From assembly GCA_947500035.1 (NCBI GenBank), contig CANMQP010000005.1:1-64000 (forward strand): a stretch of DNA of 64,000 nt. The letters run 5' to 3'. Every line of letters begins with the position of its first letter. Position 1 is the first letter of the stretch. The stretch comes from an uncultured Kiloniellaceae bacterium (lineage in GTDB: Bacteria > Pseudomonadota > Alphaproteobacteria > Kiloniellales > Kiloniellaceae). The translations under genes and the position numbers were made by a program. The notes beneath the pieces are model-generated. The model searched no databases, was not told the DNA's origin, and saw only the letters and a program-made list of their open reading frames with translations. Below are positions 46,114-54,715 of this stretch, piece by piece.

Positions 46114-46143
46114 TTGACAACTTTGATATTTGGTATGCCAAAT
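46114..46143 (+). promoter_or_regulatory. TTGACA box and GntR-type operator before tctC
   Basis: A perfect -35 consensus TTGACA (46114-46119) lies 8 bp before the palindrome ATTTGGTATGCCAAAT (46128-46143), whose 6-bp arms flank a TATG centre. TTTGGTATNCCAAA-like sites are typical of FCD-subfamily GntR repressors; one is encoded later in this operon. The -10 box would overlap the palindrome. Confidence 0.65.
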
Positions 46144-46194
46144 GTCATTCAGGTCAAGGCAGAGTCGCCATAAGGCCAAAAAAGGGAGGACAAG

Positions 46195-47166
46195 ATGAAA
46201 AACACTTTTGCGTTCCGCGCAGCTTTTGCGATGGCTGCCGTGGCCCTATTGCTTCCGGCGACGGACAAGCTCGCCGAGGCTGAAGACTTTCCGTCCAAGA
46301 CGATTGAAGTGGTTACGCATGCCGGCAACGGCGGAGGAACCGATGTAACAACGCGCATGATGATGATGCGGGCCCGCCGTGAACTCGGGCAGGACATGGT
46401 GGTCGTGAACAAGCGCGGCGGCGGCGGTGCGGCAGCGCTGGAATACTATAAAACCCTGCCGGCGGATGGTTATACAATTCTGACCTTCACCGTCGGCCAC
46501 GCAGCCGTGGTCGCCAAAGGGCAGGGCGGTATGACCATCGATGAACTGCGTCCGATTGCGCGGGGGACGGACGATCCGCAAATCCTTATGACCAAGTGCG
46601 GCGTTTACGGCAGTGCCGAGGATTTCGTAGCCAAACAGAAAGCGGCCCCGATTACCTACGGCGTGACTCATCTGGGAAATATCGATGACGTCTCGGCCTT
46701 CATGTTTGCCAAGAAGGGCGGAATGATGACGCCCAAGATGCTGCCGTTCGACGGCGGCGCGGAATTGGCCACGCAACTTGTTGCGGGCGCGGTCGATGCT
46801 GCGGTGTTGAACCTTGCCGAGGCGAGCGCGCAGATCGAAGCAGGCGAGATCTGCCCGACCGTTGTCCTGGCGGACGAGCGGATGGCCAAGATCAGCGATG
46901 TGCCGACAGCCAAGGAGCTGGGTATCCCGGTCAGCTTCTCAACGGTCCGCGGTTTCGCTGTCCATAAAGATACGCCGGATGATGTGGCTCAAAAAATTGA
47001 GGCCGCTCTTTTGAAAGCCATGAACCACACGGTTTATCAGGGATTCCTGACCTCGGTCGGTCTTGATTCAACATCCGTTGCCGGCTCGGACGTTTGGGGT
47101 CCGCAGATCGAAACCACAGTGAACGATATGAATGCCGCTCTGAAGGAGCTGGGCTTCATCGAGTAA
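46195..47166 (+). CDS. tctC: TctC-family periplasmic substrate-binding protein
   Basis: A 323-aa protein with a signal peptide (to about LAEAED, residue 27) and the TctC/Bug fold: TIEVVTHAGNGGGTDVTTRMM, VVNKRGGGGAAALEYYK, ADGYTILTFTVG and ITYGVTHLGNIDDVSAFMF. It delivers a carboxylate to the TctAB permease encoded next. A strong terminator between tctC and tctB would raise binding-protein yield. The substrate is probably the same acid sugar handled by the downstream enzymes; GGAGGAC precedes the start. Confidence 0.93.
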   Translation: MKNTFAFRAAFAMAAVALLLPATDKLAEAEDFPSKTIEVVTHAGNGGGTDVTTRMMMMRARRELGQDMVVVNKRGGGGAAALEYYKTLPADGYTILTFTVGHAAVVAKGQGGMTIDELRPIARGTDDPQILMTKCGVYGSAEDFVAKQKAAPITYGVTHLGNIDDVSAFMFAKKGGMMTPKMLPFDGGAELATQLVAGAVDAAVLNLAEASAQIEAGEICPTVVLADERMAKISDVPTAKELGIPVSFSTVRGFAVHKDTPDDVAQKIEAALLKAMNHTVYQGFLTSVGLDSTSVAGSDVWGPQIETTVNDMNAALKELGFIE

Positions 47167-47181
47167 CGCCCTGTGCACTCA

Positions 47182-47216
47182 GGTACGGCGGGCCTTTCCT
47201 GCCGTACCCTTTTTTC
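47182..47216 (+). terminator. Intrinsic terminator between tctC and tctB
   Basis: An 11-bp stem (47182-47192 with 47198-47208, one G-U pair, loop CCTTT) is followed by CTTTTTT. It lies 15 bp after the tctC stop and rules out a tctB start at 47173. Confidence 0.88.
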
Positions 47217-47238
47217 CTTCAAGACGGACAAGACCGAA

Positions 47239-47787
47239 ATGCCGCAGCATTCTCGACAGGATTTGGCCAAGCCGGATTTGGCCAAGCCGGATCTGGCGCA
47301 ACAGGATCCAGCCCAACAGGAACTGGTCAAAGGTGACTGGCGCCGTTTTGAGCGCTGGTTCATACCGGGCCTGATTATCGTCTTTTGCATGGTGGCTTTT
47401 TGGCTGACCACGACGTTCAAGACGATGCCGCCAATCCTGAAACGCGGTATTCAACCCTCGGATTTTCCGCAGCTCTTGCTTGGCCTTCTCGTCTTGCTCA
47501 CGCTCTTCATGGTCTGGAAGGATCCGATCCGCGTCAAAGAGCGCATGCACCGCAGCACCTGGGGCACGATCCTGCTCTTTGTGGTCTTCGCGGCGACGAC
47601 GGCGGTTGACCTCTTTCTCGCCCTGGCGATCTTCGCCGTCGCAATGGCGGCTTACTGGGGAGAGAGGCGGGCGCCGATGCTGGCGCTGGTGGGGCTGGTC
47701 ATCCCAGTGGGAATATTCTTCGTCTTTGATCAAGTCTTCGAAATCCGCTTTCCCCGCGGACTCCTGACCAATCTCTGGTACGGGTAA
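47239..47787 (+). CDS. tctB: TctB-family small permease subunit
   Basis: A 182-aa membrane protein with four TM helices (from FIPGLIIVFCMVAFWLT) and the usual TctB spacing. It is the small subunit of the tripartite tricarboxylate transporter. The first 30 residues are an unusual cytoplasmic tail made from a 15-bp tandem repeat (DLAKP, DLAKP, DLAQQ, DPAQQ). The start at 47239 follows the intercistronic terminator; its ribosome binding site is weak. tctA follows after 4 bp. Confidence 0.9.
   Translation: MPQHSRQDLAKPDLAKPDLAQQDPAQQELVKGDWRRFERWFIPGLIIVFCMVAFWLTTTFKTMPPILKRGIQPSDFPQLLLGLLVLLTLFMVWKDPIRVKERMHRSTWGTILLFVVFAATTAVDLFLALAIFAVAMAAYWGERRAPMLALVGLVIPVGIFFVFDQVFEIRFPRGLLTNLWYG
47260..47319 (+). 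repeat. 15-bp tandem repeat in the 5' end of tctB
   Basis: Four in-frame 15-bp units code for DLAKP, DLAKP, DLAQQ and DPAQQ. The first two are identical at DNA level apart from none or one base; later units have drifted. Confidence 0.85.
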
Positions 47788-47791
47788 CGCA

Positions 47792-49291
47792 ATGGATCCC
47801 TTGATCAATGGCCTGATATCGCTCGCAGATCCGTATCTGCTCTCATTGCTCTTAATTGCGACGATCGGCGGTGTCGTCATCGGCGCCTTGCCGGGTTTGA
47901 ACGCCACAACGGGCGCGGCCTTGCTGCTGCCCTTTACCCTGACCATGGAGCCTGTCCCCGCCATTGCCACCATGACGGCAATTTACTGCTCCGCGACCTT
48001 TGCCGGTGCCATCACCGCGATCCTGATCAATACACCCGGCACAGCGGCGAGCGCGACAACCTGCCTTGACGGCTATCCGCTGGCCCGGCGGGGCGAGGCG
48101 GGACGCGCGCTTGGGATGGCCGTTGTATCCTCGACCTTCGGCGGTATTTTCAGCGTTTTGTGTTTGATGCTGGCGGCGCCCCTTCTGGCGCGTGCTGCCT
48201 ACAATTTCTCGCCACCGGAATACTTCGCGTTGACACTCTTCGGGCTCTCCATGCTGGCATCGATTGGTGATGGTTCGGCGTTGAAGAACCTTATCGCCGG
48301 CGGCCTGGGTATCCTGATTGCCATGATCGGTGTCGACAACCTGACGTCGGTTGAGCGTTTCACCTTCGGCTCCTACGAGCTTTATGAAGGGATCGGTTTC
48401 GTTCCCGTGATGATCGGGGTATTTGGGATTTCGGAACTCCTGGTGCAATCCCAGCAGCTGCATGTCAAACGTGAAGCGATTCGCATGAAGTCGGTGGAGC
48501 TGCCCGGACGCGCGGACTACAAAAAAACCTGGCGGACCATTCTGCGCTCGTCGGGCATCGGTACCTTCATCGGTATTCTTCCGGCCGAGGGCGCCACAGT
48601 CGCATCGATGATCGGGTACAACGAAGCCAAGCGCTGGTCGCGCAATCCCGAAGAGTTCGGCAAGGGCGCGATCGAGGGCGTGGCAGGATCGGAGGCCGCC
48701 AATAACGCAGCGACCGGCGGCGCGATGGTGCCCACGCTGGCGCTGGGGATTCCCGGCAGCGCGACCGCCGCTGTTATTCTGGCAGGCTTGATGGTGCATG
48801 GCCTGCGGCCCGGCCCGGCGATGTTCACGGAACAGGCCGATTTCGCCTATGCAATCTTCTGGTCGATGATGCTGGTCAACATTCTGTTTCTCATCATCGG
48901 CCTGCGGGGCGCGAAGATTTTTGCGCGGGTTACGCTCATTCCGGTACAGGTCCTTTGGCCCTCGGTCTTCGTCTTTTCCATCGTCGGGGCCTACGCGCTG
49001 GACCAATCGATGTTCGATGTCTGGGTCGCGCTGGGATCGGGGGTGATCGGCTACTTCATGCGCCGCTACGGTTTTTCCGTCGTGCCCTTGGCCATCGGCC
49101 TGATCCTGGGGGGAATGCTGGAACAGCGTCTCGGCCAGTCCATGGTGATGCTCGATGAAAAGTGGTGGCTGATGTTCACACGCCCGCTGACGCTGTTGTT
49201 TTTGGTGCTGACGGCACTGGCCCTGTTCGGACCCGCTGTATGGGGCCGCCTGGTCAAACGCCGGGCACCGCTTGAATCCTCCGGAGAATAG
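47792..49291 (+). CDS. tctA: TctA-family large permease subunit
   Basis: A 499-aa protein with about 12 TM helices. Signature blocks are IGGVVIGALPGLNATTGAALL, CSATFAGAITAILINTPGTA, and the second repeat GEGATVASMIGY-like IGILPAEGATVASMIGYNEAK followed by AANNAATGGAMVPTLALGIPGS. It forms the transport channel of the tripartite system with TctB and is fed by TctC. Tightly packed with neighbours (4 bp and 3 bp). Confidence 0.96.
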   Translation: MDPLINGLISLADPYLLSLLLIATIGGVVIGALPGLNATTGAALLLPFTLTMEPVPAIATMTAIYCSATFAGAITAILINTPGTAASATTCLDGYPLARRGEAGRALGMAVVSSTFGGIFSVLCLMLAAPLLARAAYNFSPPEYFALTLFGLSMLASIGDGSALKNLIAGGLGILIAMIGVDNLTSVERFTFGSYELYEGIGFVPVMIGVFGISELLVQSQQLHVKREAIRMKSVELPGRADYKKTWRTILRSSGIGTFIGILPAEGATVASMIGYNEAKRWSRNPEEFGKGAIEGVAGSEAANNAATGGAMVPTLALGIPGSATAAVILAGLMVHGLRPGPAMFTEQADFAYAIFWSMMLVNILFLIIGLRGAKIFARVTLIPVQVLWPSVFVFSIVGAYALDQSMFDVWVALGSGVIGYFMRRYGFSVVPLAIGLILGGMLEQRLGQSMVMLDEKWWLMFTRPLTLLFLVLTALALFGPAVWGRLVKRRAPLESSGE

Positions 49292-49294
49292 GAT

Positions 49295-50467
49295 ATGACC
49301 CGAATTAAATCCATACGAGCGCGTGTCTGGAACTGGACCGGCCCCACGGTGCCGCCGAGCGGCAATTTCTGCAGCAACGCCTCGGATGCTTTGTGGGACA
49401 AGGGCGACGCCATGTCGTCGTTCCGCTTCCACCAATGGCTGACCTGCGAAGTCGAGACCGAGGACGGCATGATCGGAATCGGCAACGCCGCCCTTGCGCC
49501 GACGGTGGTCAAGAAGGCGATCGACGACTGGTATGCCGCGCTGGTGATCGGCGAAGATCCCTTCGATTACGCCTATATCTGGGAAAAGATGTACCGCCGG
49601 ACCCACGCCTGGGGGCGACGCGGCATCGGCATGACGGCGATCTCCGCAATCGACATTGCGATCTGGGATCTCATGGGCAAGCTGACCGGCAAGCCGGTCT
49701 TCAAGCTTCTCGGCGGCCGGACCAAGGAGAAGATCCCGGTTTACTATTCCAAACTCTATGCCGGTCCCGTTGAGACTATGCAGGCGGAAGCCGAAGCGGC
49801 ACTGAAGCAGGGTTATCAGGGGTTCAAATCCCGCTTCGGATACGGTCCCAAGGACGGCATGTCGGGGATGCGCGAGAACCTGAAGCGGATCGAAGCGTTG
49901 CGCGAAGTGATCGGCTATGACCGCGACCTGATGCTTGAGGCTTACATGGGCTGGAACCTCGACTACACCCGCCGCATGCTGCCAAAGCTGGAGAAATACG
50001 AGCCGCGCTGGTTGGAAGAGCCTGTGATCGCGGACGACATCCGGGGCTATGCCGAACTCAACAAGGGGCCGATCCCGATTTCCGGCGGCGAACATGAATT
50101 CGGCCTTCTGGGCTGTGCGCAGCTTCTGCAATCGGGCGCCGTGAGCGTTCTGCAATACGATACCAACCGCGTGGGCGGCATTACGGCAGCGCAAAAGATC
50201 AACGCCGTCGCCGAGGCACATCAGGTGCCCGTGATCCCGCATGCCGGGCAGATGCACAATTATCACCTGACGATGGCCAACCTGAATTGCCCGATCAGCG
50301 AGTACTTTCCCGTCTTCGATGTGGAAGTCGGCAACGAACTATTCTACTACATCTTCGACGGAGAACCGGTGGCCAAGGACGGCTACCTGCAGTTGGATGA
50401 CGATATGCCGGGTCTGGGTATCTCGATCAGCGATACGCATCTAAGCAATTTTGAGGTCATGGAATGA
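49295..50467 (+). CDS. Enolase-superfamily acid-sugar dehydratase (rhamnonate dehydratase-like)
   Basis: A 390-aa member of the mandelate racemase/muconate lactonising group. The N-terminal capping part has [20 protein letters not shown], a feature of the L-rhamnonate dehydratase subgroup. The barrel has [14 protein letters not shown] (Lys/Arg after strand 2), metal ligands in [17 protein letters not shown] and SGGEHEF, and a His in [10 protein letters not shown]. It probably dehydrates an aldonate to a 2-keto-3-deoxy acid. Its stop overlaps the DapA-like aldolase start, which would cleave that product. The exact sugar is not determined. Confidence 0.9.
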   Translation: MTRIKSIRARVWNWTGPTVPPSGNFCSNASDALWDKGDAMSSFRFHQWLTCEVETEDGMIGIGNAALAPTVVKKAIDDWYAALVIGEDPFDYAYIWEKMYRRTHAWGRRGIGMTAISAIDIAIWDLMGKLTGKPVFKLLGGRTKEKIPVYYSKLYAGPVETMQAEAEAALKQGYQGFKSRFGYGPKDGMSGMRENLKRIEALREVIGYDRDLMLEAYMGWNLDYTRRMLPKLEKYEPRWLEEPVIADDIRGYAELNKGPIPISGGEHEFGLLGCAQLLQSGAVSVLQYDTNRVGGITAAQKINAVAEAHQVPVIPHAGQMHNYHLTMANLNCPISEYFPVFDVEVGNELFYYIFDGEPVAKDGYLQLDDDMPGLGISISDTHLSNFEVME

Positions 50468-51375
50468 AACCCTACAACGGCATCTGGCCGGTCGCGCCGA
50501 CGGCCTTCAATCCCGACGGCACGCTGGATGATGACGGCAACCGCCGTCTGATGGACTGTATGATCGACCAGGGCGTCGACGGCCTCTGTATCCTGGCCAA
50601 CTACTCCGAGCAGTTTCTCTTGTCGGACGCCGAGCGCGAGACCTTGACCCGGCTCAGCCTGGAGCACGTCGCGGGCCGCGTTCCGGTTATCGTGACCATC
50701 AGCCATTTTGCAACCGATATCGCCGTTGCCCGCGCGCAGCAGGCCAAAGATATGGGCGCCGGTGTGGTGATGATGATGGCGCCTTACCATGGCGCATTGC
50801 TGAAGGGCGCGCCCACCCAGATCTTCGAACAATTTGCCCGGGTTGGCGAGGTCGGTATTCCGATCATGCTGCAGGATGCGCCTTTGTCGGGTGTCGAGCT
50901 CGACGTTCCGCTCCTGGCCAGAATGGCGTGCGAGATCGAGATGTTGAAGCTGCTGAAGATCGAAAGCGTGGGCACGGCGGCGAAACTGCGCGCTCTGCTG
51001 GCCGCGGCCGGCGATCACATCGACGGACCCTTCGACGGCGAGGAAGGCATCACCCTGCTGGCTGATCTGGATGCCGGGGCCACAGGCACCATGACCTCGG
51101 CGACCATCCCGGACCAGATCAAGCCGGTTGTGACACATCATCTGGCCGGCGACCGCGACAAGGCGCGGGAGGCCTACGCCCGGGTTCTGCCCGTCATCAA
51201 TCACGAGAACCGCCAATGCGGTTTCCGCGCCGCGAAGGAGGCGATGCTTGAGGGCGGGGTGATCAAATCCGCGTTCTGCCGCCATCCTATCGTGCCCTTG
51301 CCACCCGAGCCCCGCGCGGCGCTGATGGAGTTGCTACGCCCGCTTGACCCCATTGCATTGCGGTGGGGTAAGTAG
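50464..51375 (+). CDS. DapA/NAL-family aldolase
   Basis: A 303-aa (beta/alpha)8 protein of the dihydrodipicolinate synthase/N-acetylneuraminate lyase family. The Schiff-base lysine is probably Lys165 in KLLKIESVG; the N-terminal [15 protein letters not shown] is typical. The catalytic Tyr of the usual YNxP motif is absent: the corresponding segment reads MLQDAP (Gln137-Pro140), a variant seen in some acid-sugar lyases/dehydratases. It overlaps the dehydratase gene by 4 bp, consistent with cleaving or dehydrating its 2-keto-3-deoxy product. Confidence 0.9.
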   Translation: MKPYNGIWPVAPTAFNPDGTLDDDGNRRLMDCMIDQGVDGLCILANYSEQFLLSDAERETLTRLSLEHVAGRVPVIVTISHFATDIAVARAQQAKDMGAGVVMMMAPYHGALLKGAPTQIFEQFARVGEVGIPIMLQDAPLSGVELDVPLLARMACEIEMLKLLKIESVGTAAKLRALLAAAGDHIDGPFDGEEGITLLADLDAGATGTMTSATIPDQIKPVVTHHLAGDRDKAREAYARVLPVINHENRQCGFRAAKEAMLEGGVIKSAFCRHPIVPLPPEPRAALMELLRPLDPIALRWGK

Positions 51376-51376
51376 C

Positions 51377-52087
51377 ATGTCGGCGGCGTCCTGGGCATCG
51401 GAACTGCGGGCACTCGGCGCGATACCGCCGCGCAAAAGTCTTGCCGAAGAGGCAGCGGACACGTTGCGCGAATTCATTCTCCTGGGCAAGCTCAAGGCCG
51501 GCATGCCGGTCCCCGAACGGGACCTGGCCGAGGCGCTGGGCATCAGCCGAACGCCGTTGAAGGAAGCCTTGCGCATCCTCGAGCACGAAGGACTTGTGGT
51601 CTACAGCCCGACACGCAGGCCTCGCGTTGCCGATCCCTCGCTCGAGGAGCTCGCACAAAATCTTGCGCTTCTGGGCGCGCTGGAGGCTTTCGCGGGAGAG
51701 CTCGCCTGCGCAAACGCGACGGACGATGAAATCCAGCACGTGGTCCAGCTGAGCCGGAAAATGGGATCGGCCCCGCCAGACACCGATCCGCTCGAGTTCT
51801 TCCGCTGGGATATGGAATTTCATCAGACGATTGTCCGGGCGGCCCGAAACACACCACTGCTGGAAACCCATAAAACACTGAATGCGCGGCTTTGGCGCGC
51901 CCGCTTCATATCCTCGAAATTGCGGACCGGACGCGACAGCACCCTTGGTCAGCACGAGGATGTCTCGGTTGCCCTGCAGGCCCGCAATGGCAGGGACTGC
52001 GCGAAGCATTTGCGCCGGCATCTCGAAACCGCGATCACCAACATTGCCGCCGCTCAGGCGATCCTTCAAGACGAGGAAAAGAAATGA
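51377..52087 (+). CDS. GntR-family transcriptional regulator (FCD subfamily)
   Basis: A 236-aa regulator with an N-terminal winged helix (SLAEEAADTLREFILLGKL, RDLAEALGISRTPLKEALRILEHEGL) and a C-terminal all-helical FCD ligand domain with the metal-binding pattern DMEFHQTIVRAARN and LGQHEDVSVAL and RHLETAI. It is encoded within the operon (1 bp after the aldolase, 4-bp overlap with pdxA-like) and probably represses it through the palindrome at 46128-46143, with a pathway acid as inducer. Confidence 0.93.
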   Translation: MSAASWASELRALGAIPPRKSLAEEAADTLREFILLGKLKAGMPVPERDLAEALGISRTPLKEALRILEHEGLVVYSPTRRPRVADPSLEELAQNLALLGALEAFAGELACANATDDEIQHVVQLSRKMGSAPPDTDPLEFFRWDMEFHQTIVRAARNTPLLETHKTLNARLWRARFISSKLRTGRDSTLGQHEDVSVALQARNGRDCAKHLRRHLETAITNIAAAQAILQDEEKK

Positions 52088-53115
52088 CCAAAAAGACCAT
52101 CGCGTTGATCCAGGGCGACCCGGGCGGCATAGGCCCGGAACTTCTTGTGCGGTTGCTGCGCGAAGCCGAGGTGCGCGCTTCCGCGAACCTGGTCGTCATT
52201 GGTGCGCCGGAAATTTTTGCCCGGGGCGAGGCACAGCTGGGAACGAAAATCGAAGCTGTCCGCCACGCCGCTATTGATGCGGCGATCGACAACGCGGAGG
52301 GCGAGGTCCTGCATCTTGATCTCGAGATTGACGGCATTGGGGATGTGCCCGTCGCCGAGGTCTCGGCCCAGGGCGGGCTATCGTCGATCGCGGGCCTGAA
52401 AAAGGCGTTTGAGCTCTTCAGGGATGGACATATCGACGGCGCCGTCTTCATGCCCTTCAACAAAAGCTCGATGCATATGGGCGGCAATGATTTCACCGAC
52501 GAGCTTGGGTTTGCCCATGACTTCTTCGGGCTCACGACGCCTGCCAGTGAATTCAATGTGGCGAAAGGCATGTGGAACGGGCGCATCACCAGCCATGTCG
52601 CGATGAAAGACGTGCCCAAGCTTCTGACCATTGAGCGTATCGAGGAAGGCATCCATCTGACGGATCGCACCTTAAGGATGGCCGGATACGAGCGCCCTCG
52701 AATCGTGGTTGCCGCATACAATCCCCATGCAGGCGATGGCGGACTGATGGGGGATGAGGAAATCCGTGTGATTGGTCCGGCGGTCGAGCAGGCACGGCAA
52801 AAACAGGTGAACTGCACGGGCCCGCTGCCCGCCGATACGCTCTGGCTCAAGGTGCGTGACGGCGAGTACGATGCTGTGGTCACAATGTACCACGATCAGG
52901 GCCAGATCGCGATCAAGCTGCTGGGTTTTGACAGGGGTGTCTCGGTCCTGGCCGGGTTGCCGCTTCCGCTCACCACGCCGGCCCATGGCACTGCTTTCGA
53001 TATCGCGGGACAGGCCTGCGCCAACCTGGTTCCGACCCAAAACGCCTTTTCCATGTGTTTGAACATGGCAAGCAATCGCAACGCGACCGAGGGCGTCGAA
53101 ACCGAAGTTGCGTGA
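52084..53115 (+). CDS. PdxA-family dehydrogenase (PdxA2-like)
   Basis: A 343-aa member of the 4-hydroxythreonine-4-phosphate dehydrogenase family. Conserved: IQGDPGGIGPEL, MPFNKSSMHMGG, ITSHVAMKDVPK (metal His), YNPHAGDGGLMG (metal His), VTMYHDQGQIAIK (metal His) and TTPAHGTAFDIAG. In this setting, next to TctABC and acid-sugar enzymes, it is more likely a PdxA2 that oxidises a sugar-acid phosphate than the vitamin B6 enzyme. The usual partner kinase (DUF1537/OtnK) is absent from the operon, which is odd. Confidence 0.9.
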   Translation: MTKKTIALIQGDPGGIGPELLVRLLREAEVRASANLVVIGAPEIFARGEAQLGTKIEAVRHAAIDAAIDNAEGEVLHLDLEIDGIGDVPVAEVSAQGGLSSIAGLKKAFELFRDGHIDGAVFMPFNKSSMHMGGNDFTDELGFAHDFFGLTTPASEFNVAKGMWNGRITSHVAMKDVPKLLTIERIEEGIHLTDRTLRMAGYERPRIVVAAYNPHAGDGGLMGDEEIRVIGPAVEQARQKQVNCTGPLPADTLWLKVRDGEYDAVVTMYHDQGQIAIKLLGFDRGVSVLAGLPLPLTTPAHGTAFDIAGQACANLVPTQNAFSMCLNMASNRNATEGVETEVA

Positions 53116-53199
53116 GCGGTCCTGGTTCGCCGCTTGCCGGCTCTGGATTGGGAAGCGGGCAGGCGGCAGGTCGCCCGCGTCAAGCGGACCCGGCTGACT

Positions 53200-53733
53200 T
53201 CAATGCGTTTCTTCGCAGACCAGATCCCGCGGCTTAATAAAGTGAGTCAAGGTGCCGTCACCGGGCGATAGATCCCGCCAGGCGCTAATGTCCAGATCGA
53301 AGGCGGCCAAAGCAGCGGTGGGGTACTTTTCGTTCAGATCGGCGATCAGGCGGCGGGGAGACTCGGGGCCTGCAATGTGTGATGCCAGGGCCTCGGTTCC
53401 AGGGTTATGCCCGATCATCAGGATCGACTCGAAATCGTCGGACTGCTGACGGATGATTTTGAGCAATTTGGCGGGAGACGCCATGTAAAGATCCAGGCGG
53501 TGCTCCACAATGTGCTTTTTGGGGAGGTTTTCGGCGATGAGCTCATAGGTTTGCGCGGCACGTCTGGCCGTCGAGCAGAGTACGAGACCCGGCTTTATCT
53601 TCAGCCGGGAGATTTCCTGTCCCACTCTGGGTGCTGCTTTCTGACCGCGCGGGGCCAGGGGCCGTTCGAAATCCCCGTTGGCGGGCGTTTTCCAATCTGA
53701 CTTGGCGTGACGCAGAAGATAGAGTTTTTTCAT
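53200..53733 (-). CDS. SixA-type histidine phosphatase
   Basis: A 177-aa enzyme of the histidine phosphatase superfamily with the catalytic LYLLRHAKSDW (RHA/G) at the N-terminus, STARRAAQTYE and the second His in ILMIGHNPGTEALA. Related SixA dephosphorylates phosphohistidine on HPt domains. It converges on the PdxA-like gene; the 84 bp between hold a GC-rich imperfect hairpin near 53130-53167. It is followed in its own transcription direction by nothing close, and preceded by the dehalogenase gene by 26 bp. Confidence 0.92.
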   Translation of the reverse strand: MKKLYLLRHAKSDWKTPANGDFERPLAPRGQKAAPRVGQEISRLKIKPGLVLCSTARRAAQTYELIAENLPKKHIVEHRLDLYMASPAKLLKIIRQQSDDFESILMIGHNPGTEALASHIAGPESPRRLIADLNEKYPTAALAAFDLDISAWRDLSPGDGTLTHFIKPRDLVCEETH

Positions 53734-53759
53734 ATGCAGAGTGCCGTATGTTCGAAGCT

Positions 53760-54635
53760 TCAGAGTTCGTTATGCCAGGCCACCAGGGCCCGACCGATCT
53801 CCTCGGGCGAATCTTCCTGAATAAAGTGGCTGCCCGCAACCGTCACTTCGCTCTGATTGATCCAGCTTCGGCAGAAGTCGCGTTGCGCGCCGACCAGGAT
53901 TGCCCCCGGTTCGGCATTGATGAAGAGCTTGGGCAACTCGTTCTCTGCCATCCACTGGGCATAATCCGAGACGATCTGAACCACGTCTTCCGGCTCGCCA
54001 GAAAGAGGGATTTGACGGGGCCAGGTGAGCGTCGGGCGCCGGTCTTCACCGGCCTCGGCGAAGGGACGGCGGTAGACCGCCATTTCAGCCTCTGTGAGAC
54101 CCCGCAAAACGGAACCCGGCAGAACCTTCTCAACGAAAATGTTCTTCTGCAGAACCATCGCCTCGCCAACCTCTGAACGGAAGCCCTCGAATAGAGGTTT
54201 GATCGCTTCGGGCCAGTCTTCCCAACTGACGGGCCGGACAATGGCTTCAATATAGGCGATTCCCTTCACCGCGTCCGGATGACGGCGCGCCCAATCGAAC
54301 CCGAGTGCCGACCCCCAGTCGTGGATCACCAGGGTGACGTTCTCTCTGATACCAATGGCATCGAGCAGCGCGTCGAGATACTTGCGGTGTTCGACGAAAC
54401 GATAGGAACCGGGGCCACTGTGGTCGAGTTTCTCCGAATCGCCCATACCGATCAGATCGGGCGCGATACAGCGGCCGCGATCCGCCAAATGCGGCATGAT
54501 ATTACGCCAGAGGTAGGAGGAGGTCGGATTGCCGTGCAGGAAGACAATCGGGTCGCCTTGGCCGATCTCGACGTAGGCCATTTCCTTGCCCAGCACGGTG
54601 ACGCGTTCTTTTGGCAATTCTACAGTGGAAATCAT
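53760..54635 (-). CDS. dhaA: Haloalkane dehalogenase
   Basis: A 291-aa alpha/beta hydrolase with every catalytic residue of the HLD-II subfamily in place: halide-binding Asn36 in [13 protein letters not shown], nucleophile Asp106 and Trp107 in [13 protein letters not shown], acid Glu130 in AYIEAIVRP, and base His270 in [10 protein letters not shown]. It would hydrolyse carbon-halogen bonds in short haloalkanes. The closest textbook relatives are LinB and DhaA. It is 26 bp upstream of the SixA-like gene and may be co-transcribed. No other haloalkane pathway genes are visible. Confidence 0.93.
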   Translation of the reverse strand: MISTVELPKERVTVLGKEMAYVEIGQGDPIVFLHGNPTSSYLWRNIMPHLADRGRCIAPDLIGMGDSEKLDHSGPGSYRFVEHRKYLDALLDAIGIRENVTLVIHDWGSALGFDWARRHPDAVKGIAYIEAIVRPVSWEDWPEAIKPLFEGFRSEVGEAMVLQKNIFVEKVLPGSVLRGLTEAEMAVYRRPFAEAGEDRRPTLTWPRQIPLSGEPEDVVQIVSDYAQWMAENELPKLFINAEPGAILVGAQRDFCRSWINQSEVTVAGSHFIQEDSPEEIGRALVAWHNEL

Positions 54636-54715
54636 CAGAGCTCGTCCTTGAACTGATTCCTATACGACAGAGTAAATCGGGTTCTCGAACGGAGGAGGAC
54701 CCGAACAGCTTATCG

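Noticed and set aside
47173-47238. GTG start for tctB at 47173
   Set aside because: It would place an intrinsic terminator (47182-47216) inside the coding sequence; the ATG at 47239 gives a normal TctB start.
47852-50266. 804-codon open frame on the minus strand opposite tctA and the dehydratase
   Set aside because: Both plus-strand genes have clear conserved motifs; the antisense product is His/Gln/Arg-rich, which is typical of high-GC shadow frames.
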